From Seminavis robusta (lineage: Eukaryota > Bacillariophyta > Bacillariophyceae > Naviculales > Naviculaceae), in the NCBI GenBank assembly GCA_903772945.1, contig CAICTM010000394.1, forward strand, positions 1-64,000: a DNA stretch of 64,000 nucleotides, in the 5' to 3' direction. A program made the translations under genes and the position numbers. This document shows positions 21,892-30,707 of this stretch, one piece after another. Below the pieces are notes generated by a model. The model made no database searches and was not told the origin of the DNA. It saw only the letters and a list, made by a program, of their open reading frames with translations. The stretch's first letter is position 1. Every line of letters begins with the position of its first letter.

Positions 21892-22996
21892 AGGTTTGGT
21901 GATTGCAAGTCAATGCTGTTCTTTTGTCTCGACAATCTAAGAATGTTGCCTTGCCTGGCATTATCTATTTCAGCTAGATAGCCAGCTAGCTTCTCAATGG
22001 TTAGTTTTAGTGGGCTACCCGCCGGAGACTGGATTGATTCGGAATCCCTTTTGGTTGTTTGTTTTGGTGGCCCTGTTCGGCACGGTATGGTACAGCGCAG
22101 AACTTTGATTGCATAGAAAAAAGGGTTACAACTGTTTGGAACGCCAACAATATATAATGCATTTGACAAGACATGTTTTGCTTCCTCTTATTGTTTTGGC
22201 TAGCTAGCTAGCTACGGTATGGCACCGGTATGTCTCTTTAGTTACGATTTGTTGCCGGGATGGGCCCAGCTGGTTCGGGATAATCAAGGACGTTGCTTCT
22301 TGGGAGCCGGGAGCTTCTTGGATCTGGGTTTCAGTGGGAGGCAGGAAACTACAACCGGAAATGCGACGAGGGGTTGGCAAGAGGTTTGACACGCGGCCAC
22401 AGTAATGAATTCGTCGAAGGAAAGAAAAGTCTACGGTTTATCCGCGGGCTTCAACAAGAAGACGGTTTCCTGCATATCCATCTCCCACTGCATGTCTAGC
22501 TGGGTGGGTGCCACGGTTAGGAACTCAAAAGCCTCTTGGAGGAGTAAACGACAAAGACAACGTAGCTTGACAAACGTGCTCGCTAGCTGCCCCTCTTGCG
22601 GGTAATCCATAGGTTCAATTCTTCATCATCAAAGAATCTTGACACCAGGAGGAGAACTGGTGTCAGTGGACCTCTCTACAGGAACTCCAGGATGCAAGAC
22701 ACAACATGCTAGTAGAGAGAAAGAAGTGGCATTGTGGCCTGCTAAATCTGGCTGATGGTTAGTCCTGCCTTTGTGCAGCAAATGATGAATGTTTCGGGGG
22801 AGTTTTGTTTGGGGTTCCGGTACACCTCGAAGGGCTGGAAAGCCCTCCAACCAAGGAGACTCGCATTGTCAAAATATGATATCCTTTTCGTCTCGTCAAC
22901 TTTTGCTCTGCACGGTCTAAAAACGTGTGCTGAATCTAAGGCAGTCTACTAGCTAGCTAGACACCAGCTTTGCTTTTTATTACTTTCACTGGATCT
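21892..22996. other. Intergenic, 1.1 kb; no gene seen
   Basis: The region contains (CTAG)n words near 21975, 22198-22212 and 22951-22962. Short open frames here lack homologue-like motifs. Confidence 0.5.
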
Positions 22997-24496
22997 CTAT
23001 TCAAAAGCTCCGCCACTGCCACCCACGGGGCTTTCTTTTTGGTATTGTTTTCGCTTTTCCAGCATTTCTGTCGCCGATTCCACCATGGCATCAAGTTTTC
23101 CAGCCTCCAACGACGGAATCAGCCCAGGAGTTCCACTGAACAAGCCACCAATGCTTTTGCCGCCCACAAAGATATGAGGCAGCGATGATTGTCCAGCAGT
23201 TTCCAGCAATGCTGCTCGAAGTTGAGCTCCTTCTTCCGTGATCAGTCCGGGAATCCATTCCTTGCCCAAGCTCACTTGATGGTAGGGAATCTCCAGTCGA
23301 TCCAATACGCTCGTGGCTTCGGTACAAAAGGGACTCCATTCGTACGTATAGACGACGACTGGATGCTGTTGAATCGTAGCCTCAATGGCTCGTTCGGCTT
23401 TACGAATGTCTTCTTCAAAGGATGCCTTGTCTTCTTTATTGGATCCTGCCTGCAGGGGTGCTAATCCTTGGAAGAGCGGTCGGAACAGCGGAATGACAAT
23501 GTCAGATGCCCATTCCAGTAGTTCATTGGGCGGCGTCCATCGAGCATAGTTTTTGTACAAATAGGCGATGATATCTGCGGATTCCGCCATGTCACTTCCA
23601 GTATTGGGATCCAGCAAATAGGGGCATTGACTTGATCCACCGGTAATGTAGGCCAATTCGGATCGTCGCGGGGATTCCTTTCCTGCCGAACGCAATTCGT
23701 AGACAATATCCAGCTCTGTCAAAACTTCCCGTACCAATCGACAAAATTGATTGCCCTCGTAGGAATACAACACGAGGGGTTTCGGGGGTCGACGAACAGG
23801 AACCGGTATGGTAAATGTAGCAGCCGGAGAAACCTGTGAACCTCTGCCCAATCTCAATGCAGTTGCCAAATTATTCCCGACCTTGTTCCAGACGTTTTTA
23901 GCCACTTCGAGTGCTTCTTCCACCTCTGGCTTGGCATTGTCTTCGTCCTCTTCATCATTGGTAGCTGCTGTGGCCTTTGCCATTTCTGCTTGTTGTTGCT
24001 TGAGACTCTCCAAATACGCCACAACTTGATCCGCGCCACTCAAAATGAGTTCATCACCATTGGATTCCTCCACGCCCAACCGAGGCACAGGTGTTCCAGG
24101 AGATAATGCATAGTCATAGTCGGGGTCGACAAAGACCCGTGAATTGGGTGCTGCCGGAATGACCAGGTCTACCACTACATCGAGTTCAGTCAACAACTCT
24201 CGTACCGCCCGACAATCGGCAGAATTTTCGACATCCCACAACTGTGCAAAGCGTGGCAACAAATCCAATTGGCCATCGGGGGTAGGTGGTGTTTCTACTG
24301 CCGTCACGCCATGTGGAAGACGACAAATGCTGGCCAAGCCTGATGTGAGGGTATCCAAGGGGTCGGGGATCGAGTACAGTTGTGTAGTGGTGGTAATAGT
24401 GCTCGATGTGGGGGTAGAAACCAAAAAAGCTACCCCAGCTGGCAAAGCAGAGCAGGACAACGCCAAAAGCCACCACGACGATAAAGGCAATTTCAT
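22997..24496 (-). CDS. Plastid-targeted protein with two GST-N-like and one glutaredoxin-like domain
   Basis: The start chosen is the ATG at 24496 (MKLPLSSWWLLALS), which opens a signal peptide ending AGVA-FLV, a diatom plastid import junction; the frame is open 18 codons further. Three thioredoxin-fold modules follow. The first is degenerate (VRELLTELDVVVDL). The second is a clear GST-N type (VLYSYEGNQFCRLVREVLTELDI, with CPYLLDP and ADIIAYLYKNY). The third is glutaredoxin-like (VVYTYEWSPFCTEA, LPHIFVGGKSIGG). The third has a single active-site cysteine (SPFC), a monothiol arrangement. Similar tandem GST-N proteins occur in plant chloroplasts. A role in plastid thiol redox or glutathione-dependent chemistry is inferred. 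No intron is seen. Confidence 0.75.
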   Translation of the reverse strand: MKLPLSSWWLLALSCSALPAGVAFLVSTPTSSTITTTTQLYSIPDPLDTLTSGLASICRLPHGVTAVETPPTPDGQLDLLPRFAQLWDVENSADCRAVRELLTELDVVVDLVIPAAPNSRVFVDPDYDYALSPGTPVPRLGVEESNGDELILSGADQVVAYLESLKQQQAEMAKATAATNDEEDEDNAKPEVEEALEVAKNVWNKVGNNLATALRLGRGSQVSPAATFTIPVPVRRPPKPLVLYSYEGNQFCRLVREVLTELDIVYELRSAGKESPRRSELAYITGGSSQCPYLLDPNTGSDMAESADIIAYLYKNYARWTPPNELLEWASDIVIPLFRPLFQGLAPLQAGSNKEDKASFEEDIRKAERAIEATIQQHPVVVYTYEWSPFCTEATSVLDRLEIPYHQVSLGKEWIPGLITEEGAQLRAALLETAGQSSLPHIFVGGKSIGGLFSGTPGLIPSLEAGKLDAMVESATEMLEKRKQYQKESPVGGSGGAFE

Positions 24497-25409
24497 GGTG
24501 CTGGAATAAATCAAAGTGAGTGAAGAGTCTATCTTTCCTGCGGCTACCACCCAATCATCCAGGTTGTGTCTGTTGCAGATTCGATTCGATTCGATTCATC
24601 TTTGGATGGATCCTTGAGGTTGACACCAGATCTTAGTTTGGCTGTCAGCATAAACATGGTGACGTGTTTCAAAGATACCTTTTCATTGTTGGGGCGCTCA
24701 CTGGTTCCGTTCTGGGCGCCCAAAGCCAAGCTTTTCTTGGTCCAAAAAGGTCCAAGCTAGCATCGGTCGCCCAATGCCAAGCAAATAAGTAAAATGGGGG
24801 CATGTACACTTGTGTACATGTAGGGAAGATATCTAGCTACTAGGAAGCCGGCGAGGGGCAGGCAAAGAAGAGGTGGAATGAGTGATCTTTCTATACCGTT
24901 CTGTGGGGGTTTTCATAACACATGACATCTAGCATACACAAGCAAAGGCAGACTTCACATCATGTTGAACGCACAACGCTTGGGAATGTAGCTATCTTGT
25001 AAACCATGGTTCGCTTGTGGTTCTACTAGCTAGCTATTCTATTCGGCAACAAGTTTGCTCGATACTTCACTCCCAACCACTATGCATCTATCCTCTGCCT
25101 CGGCAATTTTTCGCTCCCAACCTCTATGCATCCATCGTCTGCCTCGACTCCGCATAGCCGTAGGTTGCGATTGCATTTCATCCTCTTCTGCCAATCTGCC
25201 TCCTCTTCTTGGAAAACGAAACTACTTGTAACCACATGCTACGTATCAGAAGATATAAAGGCAAAGGCAAAAGTGATACTGATTAGGAGCTCTAGCTAGC
25301 TAGCAAGCTAGAGAATACATGCCGTATTTGAAGTGGCTCACATTATTTCACTCATTGTTGGTGGCTGCCGTGGAGCTCCGTGTCCACGGCAATGAGCGGC
25401 CATTTCCAT
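24497..25409. other. Intergenic, 0.9 kb; no gene seen
   Basis: Features are a (GATTC)n run at 24579-24598, paired CTAG clusters (25027-25034, 25292-25312) and a near repeat of about 50 bp, CTCCCAACC-CTATGCATC, at about 25070 and 25112. Confidence 0.5.
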
Positions 25410-26849
25410 TCAGAAACGCCTATTATTATGTTGAATGGCTCGCACCGTTTGCGCCATGAGCAACTTGATGCCCACGGACGCCGCGACGGCGACGGCCATT
25501 CCCAAAAATCCCGGCAACCGTTGTTGTGCATGTCGTCGTTGCTTCCAAACGATTTCTTCCTCTTGGATCAATTGCGCCATGCGTTGCTCCAACAAAGGAG
25601 TTTCGTTGTTTTCTTGCTGCCTCCGGACAAGTTCCTCTCGCCACTGCGTAATCCGTTGCACATAGGAGTTCCATTGTGGAGCGTGTTGTTGTTGTCCCAT
25701 GAGCTGTGAAATGGCCACATCCAGGGCGTGACACGGTAACGGATCCTGCACGTCCTCGTGGCAGCAAGGGCAAGTAATACTACTTGATGTTGTTGTCGTT
25801 GCGGACGGCACAATGACAAAATCACATTCGCGAGCAAGCTGTTGCCATGCTCCTCGTTGTGCGACACAATGATACTCCCAGCACGCGGCACAGACATTGG
25901 TTTGGCAACTGCAATCCAGAGTCATGGCTCCGACAATGACATCCTGACAGAGGGGACATGTGAAACAACGGGGAAGATCCATGGCATCCGTTTTGTCGTG
26001 CGGTAGTGAATTGTGAGTCAACAACGCCGGAGGTGGAGGAGGCAGTTGCAAGGACCGCAAGTCTCTGCTGGGACGAATGGTAAAGAGAGACTTTACAATC
26101 ATTTGGGATCTGCGACGGAACGCTTCCCAATCCGCGTCTGTGAAATGGGCATACCAAGTTGCGCCATTGACGTCATTATTGCGGAGCACCACGGCCTGGC
26201 TTGTAGTAGTTGTTGGTGCCGGTCGTCTTGGATCCATAATATCCGCGTCGCCAATGTCCATGGTACCTCCCAACTGATAACCTGTCGGTTGACTCCAGCT
26301 GGTTCGGAAGGAAATGGAGCTGTCTACCAGCGAAGCTTGATAGGAGAGAGCGGTAGCCACCGAAGTAGCGTCGTCCTCGTCATCGTCGACATTGAGGAAA
26401 CAAGACGGCGCCGTCGAGAGGGAGAGCGCCGCACTGGATGGAACCCGTGCCACTCTGTTTTGGCCACGATGTGGATCAAGTCCAATGGTAGCTTCGGAAG
26501 GAGCCGAAGAAAGAATGGTACCGCCCGAAAAGTAGGATGTGGCGTCGTCGCCCGCTTCATTATTTCTCTCTTGCTGTTGTTGTTGTTGTGCTTCTAACAA
26601 ACCAGTGACCATGACTTCCATGAGTTGACCATACTCCGAGTCAGCTGACATGTTGTTGTCGTTATGGTTGGCAGTACTGGCAGTCGAAGCAGCCGTTTGC
26701 TCATCATCTTCGTTATTCGAAATGTTGTTGTGGGCGTGACTATTATTACTCTGGCTCACGTCGTCCTCCTCCTCTTCGTCATTCTGACAGCTCGTGCAGG
26801 GGACCGTCTCAATGGACCTGTCAAACAGAAATTCGGCAAACACAGACAT
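25410..26849 (-). CDS. RING-like zinc-finger protein with C-terminal membrane segment
   Basis: From the ATG at 26849 (MSVFAEFLFD) the protein has about 479 residues; the frame opens 13 codons earlier. A long acidic, Asn/Ser/Gln-rich disordered half precedes a Cys/His cluster: CPLCQDVI, CSCQTNVCAACWEYHC and, 40 residues on, CPCCHEDV. This has the spacing of a RING- or TRAF-like finger with an insert. A coiled-coil-like helix with many Gln/Arg/Glu follows, then one hydrophobic segment (GFLGMAVAVAASVGIKLLMA) near the C-terminus. A tail-anchored E3 ubiquitin ligase is the natural reading, but no substrate can be inferred. No intron is needed. Confidence 0.65.
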   Translation of the reverse strand: MSVFAEFLFDRSIETVPCTSCQNDEEEEDDVSQSNNSHAHNNISNNEDDEQTAASTASTANHNDNNMSADSEYGQLMEVMVTGLLEAQQQQQQERNNEAGDDATSYFSGGTILSSAPSEATIGLDPHRGQNRVARVPSSAALSLSTAPSCFLNVDDDEDDATSVATALSYQASLVDSSISFRTSWSQPTGYQLGGTMDIGDADIMDPRRPAPTTTTSQAVVLRNNDVNGATWYAHFTDADWEAFRRRSQMIVKSLFTIRPSRDLRSLQLPPPPPALLTHNSLPHDKTDAMDLPRCFTCPLCQDVIVGAMTLDCSCQTNVCAACWEYHCVAQRGAWQQLARECDFVIVPSATTTTSSSITCPCCHEDVQDPLPCHALDVAISQLMGQQQHAPQWNSYVQRITQWREELVRRQQENNETPLLEQRMAQLIQEEEIVWKQRRHAQQRLPGFLGMAVAVAASVGIKLLMAQTVRAIQHNNRRF

Positions 26850-27115
26850 GGTGTACTGTATTCCATCAACAAGGAACCCAGCAATCAATCAACAGACAGT
26901 ACTACAAATCAGGCAAACAAGTTGCACCATTCAGAAGAACTTGTGTCAAGACAAGAACAAAGGACAACCTTGAAGTCTGAGAGAAGATACTGAGTCGTGT
27001 TTCAATCGAAAAGACGCAGAGTTGCCTCCAACCGAACCGAAGCCTTTGGAAGTTTGTTTACCATAAGAGTCGAGTCGAGCCAAGAACTGTTGTTTTGAGC
27101 AAGCACACCAACACT

Positions 27116-27639
27116 CAGGGCTAGGTCCAATTTAATTGTATTGTATTGTATTGTATTGAAAATTGGATTGGATTGTTTTTGTATTGAGAGCCTGTCTTAG
27201 ATATTGGGTATTGTATTGGTATTGGACCCCCACCAGCAATACCCCATTGGAGCAGATCTAGACAATACCAATTTGGGTATTGACCCCCCCTGTGGTAGGG
27301 ATAGGGGGGTGCCTTGAAGGCTACAAGGGTACCTTGAAGGCCTATGAACATGCTAGAAAGCAGCAGAATGATGCCAGGTTTGCCCAATGGGCAGCCAAAG
27401 CTGATGAAGAGCTCCTATCAGCAGCTGCTATGCTGCTTTGAGTGCATTGGCTCTGACCGATGGCGAGTAGGCGCATTAGGTAGTAGCTACATGTAGGTAT
27501 TGAAACTAGGTATTGTTGGTATTGTAGCTAGAGAACCCAATTTGGTATTGGGATGAATTCTGGAGGTCAATACAATTCTAGTACTTTTTGCCATTTTCAC
27601 CAATACAATACAATACAATACGAATTGAACCAAGCTCTG
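27116..27639. mobile_element. hAT-like MITE with 8-bp target duplication
   Basis: The 524-bp element is bounded by identical 8-bp copies of CCAACACT (27108-27115 and 27640-27647). Its inverted ends begin CAGGGCTAGGTCCAATT (left) and CAGAGCTTGGTTCAATT (right, read on the - strand). Both run into the same array of ATTGT pentamers (27127-27156 and 27598-27620), so the inverted repeat exceeds 35 bp. The 8-bp duplication together with CAGRG termini is typical of hAT elements. The interior is rich in GGTATTG words and has no transposase frame. It sits between the zinc-finger gene and the ATP-grasp gene. Confidence 0.85.
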
Positions 27640-28203
27640 CCAACACTGCCGTGAGAAGCTCTGTGAGGAGGTTTTTTTAGAGTACGGTAGGAAGACTCAT
27701 TGTAGTTACTTACCCCCATTGATCTTTCTGTCTTTGTTCGTTCCTTTCCTTTTGCGGTGGCTTTGTTTCCCTGTCTGCTCGGCTCGCCCTCTGGCCCAAT
27801 TGCCCTGGTCATCTAGCGAGCAAGGTCGTTGTTTGACGAAGGACCGCCCACATTGTTGTTGTCGTCGCAGCAGTTCGATGAACATCTACGGTATCTATGC
27901 ACCCAACAGCAGGCATTGTTCAAACTGATATCTTGTTGTCTAGACTTTTTGTTTTATCTCTATGTACTACATTTAATTGTGCTCTTCTTGCTCTTCTTGC
28001 TCATAGAGCGCAGCGCACTGGCCTCGTCAGGTGTCTCCCTGACCGGTATCATCGTTTTCCTCCCAATCTTCTCTTACATGTAGCTGTTGTAGTCTCCTAT
28101 GAAATATAAATATTGCTGATTCATTCTCTTCTTTGATGGTTGGTTACTTGCTTGTGCTGTGCTGTGTTGCGCTGTCTTGTGTATCCGGCAAGTCTTCTAA
28201 ACT
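27640..28203. other. Intergenic; no gene seen
   Basis: This is the 3' flank of the ATP-grasp gene. Only short frames without recognisable motifs are present. Confidence 0.5.
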
Positions 28204-29784
28204 CTAAATATGTTTTGCAGCCATAAACATGGCGGGGGTATCGTGGGAGACTAAACGGCGATGGCGAGTTGTGGAGGTCTCGATCGACTTGGAACGAGGG
28301 CGGCCCAAAGTGCTCGCAGCAGACTTTTGCTTCTCCAACACCTTTTGAATGACCATGGCTTCCTTTTGTTCGTCTTCGTCTTCGAGTTGGAAGAGCACAC
28401 TGGCAGTCTCCATTTGACGAATCAGGGCAATGTCGCGGGCCAAGACATCCTTGTTGGCGTTCATGACCACCAGTGTGCCGGCATCCGATGCCAGATCCAC
28501 CGTCGGAACCACTTTGGAGCCAGGGCGAATATGGGACTCCATGCACACAAATGAAGGCAACAGCCGCATAATGGAGTAGCCGGGTGTCGCCTTGACGGTG
28601 CCCGTCTTGTAGGAGACCAGATCCACGCATTGACCATTCGATAAAAAGGGGCTCACGGGTTTGTCGGGGAGACGGTCAAACGTTTCACGATCCAAAATGG
28701 CGTCGACGGTAGCGTCCACTTGATTGTAGCCTCCCGTCAAGGCGCGACAGAGGGGTTGCCAAATGCCATCTCCGCCATGGGCACGGCAGTTCATCTCGAC
28801 CAAACAGGGACCATCCTCGGTAATGATAATCTCGCCGTGGCTGGGACCGTGAGCGCAGCCAAGCGCGTCGAGGACTCGGCGGGCATAGGGGATGAGCACT
28901 TTGGCTTCTTCAGTCTCAGAGTCAACTGGAATGTCACCAAAGTAAACAAAGGCTGGCAACGAAAACAACCAGAGTGAGGCGTGTTGGCTGGTGGCTGGTG
29001 GTGGATAGGACTGGTCGGTATCTTGCTTACCTGCTCCATTTACAGGCCTCTTATCATACTTCCAAACCATCACGGTCTTGTGAACGGAATCACGGCTGAC
29101 GCAATCCACCACATATTCGGTCCCCTTCAGGAACTCCTGGCAAAGCACTTCATGGCATTCCCCTCCATTCACCATGTCGTGTTCATTCAGCAAGTACAGA
29201 AAATGATGTTTGGCTTCCTCATAACTTTTGCACATCTTCACGCCGTCAGAGCCCGCTGAATCAAGGGGCTTTACAACTACAGGATAGCTCTCCTTGCGCA
29301 TAAAGTCATCCACTTCGGGAGTAAAGCTGGTACCAGCGACTTGACGGATTGAGCGTAATCCGGCCTCTTTGATGAGTTCTTGTTGCACCTTTTTGTCACG
29401 GCGATTGGCAACTGCAGTGCCATTGGAGAGCAATCCAAGGTGTTCAGAAAGAGCGTCAGCAAGGTCAACTCCGGCTTCTCCACCACAGATGCAAGAAACG
29501 ACATCCATGCCATGGCTTGCTGCTTCCCTCAAGACTAGGTTGGCCGTATCTTCCAAAGTGTCCTGTTCATCAAGGACAAGGTCCCACATGAGACCATCGG
29601 CTGATTTGGGAACATGTGTTTTCATCACTTCCGAAAATCCAGCAGACCACATGCAGATGAGCCTGTATCCCCTGTTCTGGATTTCCTTAGCTATGCAGCA
29701 GCCAGTAGAATAAGGGGTGACAACCACAACGGTTGGAGCCAAGGGCTCTTCTTCTGGTGTTTCCGAGAATGGGGTAGGTACCAT
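28204..29784 (-). CDS. ATP-grasp carboxylate-amine ligase-like protein
   Basis: Exons 29784-29031 and 28952-28204 give 500 residues. The 78-nt intron (GTAAGC...CCAG) is a multiple of three and has no stop, so the unspliced frame is also open. The start is the ATG at 29784 (MVPTPFSETPEEE); an upstream GTAAGT...TCTAG pair (about 29884 to 29787) looks like a 5'-UTR intron. Features are an N-terminal Rossmann-like pre-ATP-grasp part (VVVVTPYSTGCCIAKEI), the ATP-grasp lysine motif PVVVKPLDSAGSDGVK, and the metal-binding end GPCLVEMNCRAHGG. The family joins a carboxylate to an amine through an acyl phosphate; amino-acid or dipeptide ligases are the nearest types by pattern. The substrate is unknown, and no biosynthetic neighbours help. 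Confidence 0.75.
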   Translation of the reverse strand: MVPTPFSETPEEEPLAPTVVVVTPYSTGCCIAKEIQNRGYRLICMWSAGFSEVMKTHVPKSADGLMWDLVLDEQDTLEDTANLVLREAASHGMDVVSCICGGEAGVDLADALSEHLGLLSNGTAVANRRDKKVQQELIKEAGLRSIRQVAGTSFTPEVDDFMRKESYPVVVKPLDSAGSDGVKMCKSYEEAKHHFLYLLNEHDMVNGGECHEVLCQEFLKGTEYVVDCVSRDSVHKTVMVWKYDKRPVNGAGKQDTDQSYPPPATSQHASLWLFSLPAFVYFGDIPVDSETEEAKVLIPYARRVLDALGCAHGPSHGEIIITEDGPCLVEMNCRAHGGDGIWQPLCRALTGGYNQVDATVDAILDRETFDRLPDKPVSPFLSNGQCVDLVSYKTGTVKATPGYSIMRLLPSFVCMESHIRPGSKVVPTVDLASDAGTLVVMNANKDVLARDIALIRQMETASVLFQLEDEDEQKEAMVIQKVLEKQKSAASTLGRPRSKSIETSTTRHRRLVSHDTPAMFMAAKHI

Positions 29785-30707
29785 AGCTAGAAGCAAACGG
29801 TTGGATTGAAAATGAGCATTGGTGTCCAAGAAGAAAAAAATGCAATATCATTGCGAACGCCTCAATGGTCGTTCCGAACTTACTTGCTACTTTGTGGTGC
29901 AAGGCTAGATTGGGAGAGGTGAAGGGCAGAAGCAGGGCAAAGTCGAGATGCTCTGAACAATTGGACTGGTCCTCAAAGAAAAATATGAATAGCTGTGATA
30001 TTTTGTGAGAGCTTGAGCGACGAATCTAGAATGGGCAACCGGAAGGCTATATCCCACGCAAAATAGCTCGGATGACCTAGAAACGGTCTAGGTGGCTTGG
30101 AAGCTGTAGTGGCATTGCTCGGAGTGGCTAACAGGAACCAAACTGTGGGATATCTGATCGAAACAGCTTTGGAGTCTGCATTTGCAAAAAATGAAGTTGG
30201 TTCTGAATATGGACATGGACGTACGTGGCGGGTATTTGCAAAGGAAGTTTGTCCTGAAGACGGACATGGACGCGGTGGCAAGCACAAATGCATCGTCGCA
30301 GCGAAGGTCACAGCTGCTGAATGGGAACAGCCCGGGAACAATCCAGGAACAAGCAGTGGGAGTCGCAGCCAAAAAAGATATGACCGTTATCGGTACGACT
30401 GTAGCTCTAACCCTTACTGAACAAGAACCAGCTTAACGGTCGCTCGAGGCGAGGTTTCTCTTCGTCTCACAATTCAGTTCGCGTTGGCCTGGGCACAGAA
30501 TTTAGAAGCGCTTGAATAATTCACCACCTCCATACTGATGTTGGTAGCACTCCACTTTTTGCCAGACAGCTAGGTAGAATTCACTCCAGGATTGAATCGA
30601 ATCATTCCTCTCAAGGCACTGGGCTATCTTGTTGCATATTGTGGAAAAACTCTCTTGTGCCCTCCGCTTGTACATCGCATCGATGAACCCAACCGCACTC
30701 TTCCAAA
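29785..30707. other. ATP-grasp gene 5' leader, then intergenic
   Basis: The part to about 29990 is probably 5' UTR with a small intron. The rest holds two partial copies of an ATGGACGTRCGTGG-like word (about 30215 and 30266) and short frames without motifs. Confidence 0.45.

Noticed and set aside
30097-30420. 107-codon + strand frame
   Set aside because: It contains a diverged internal repeat but no motif, lies in an intergenic gap and has no clear promoter.
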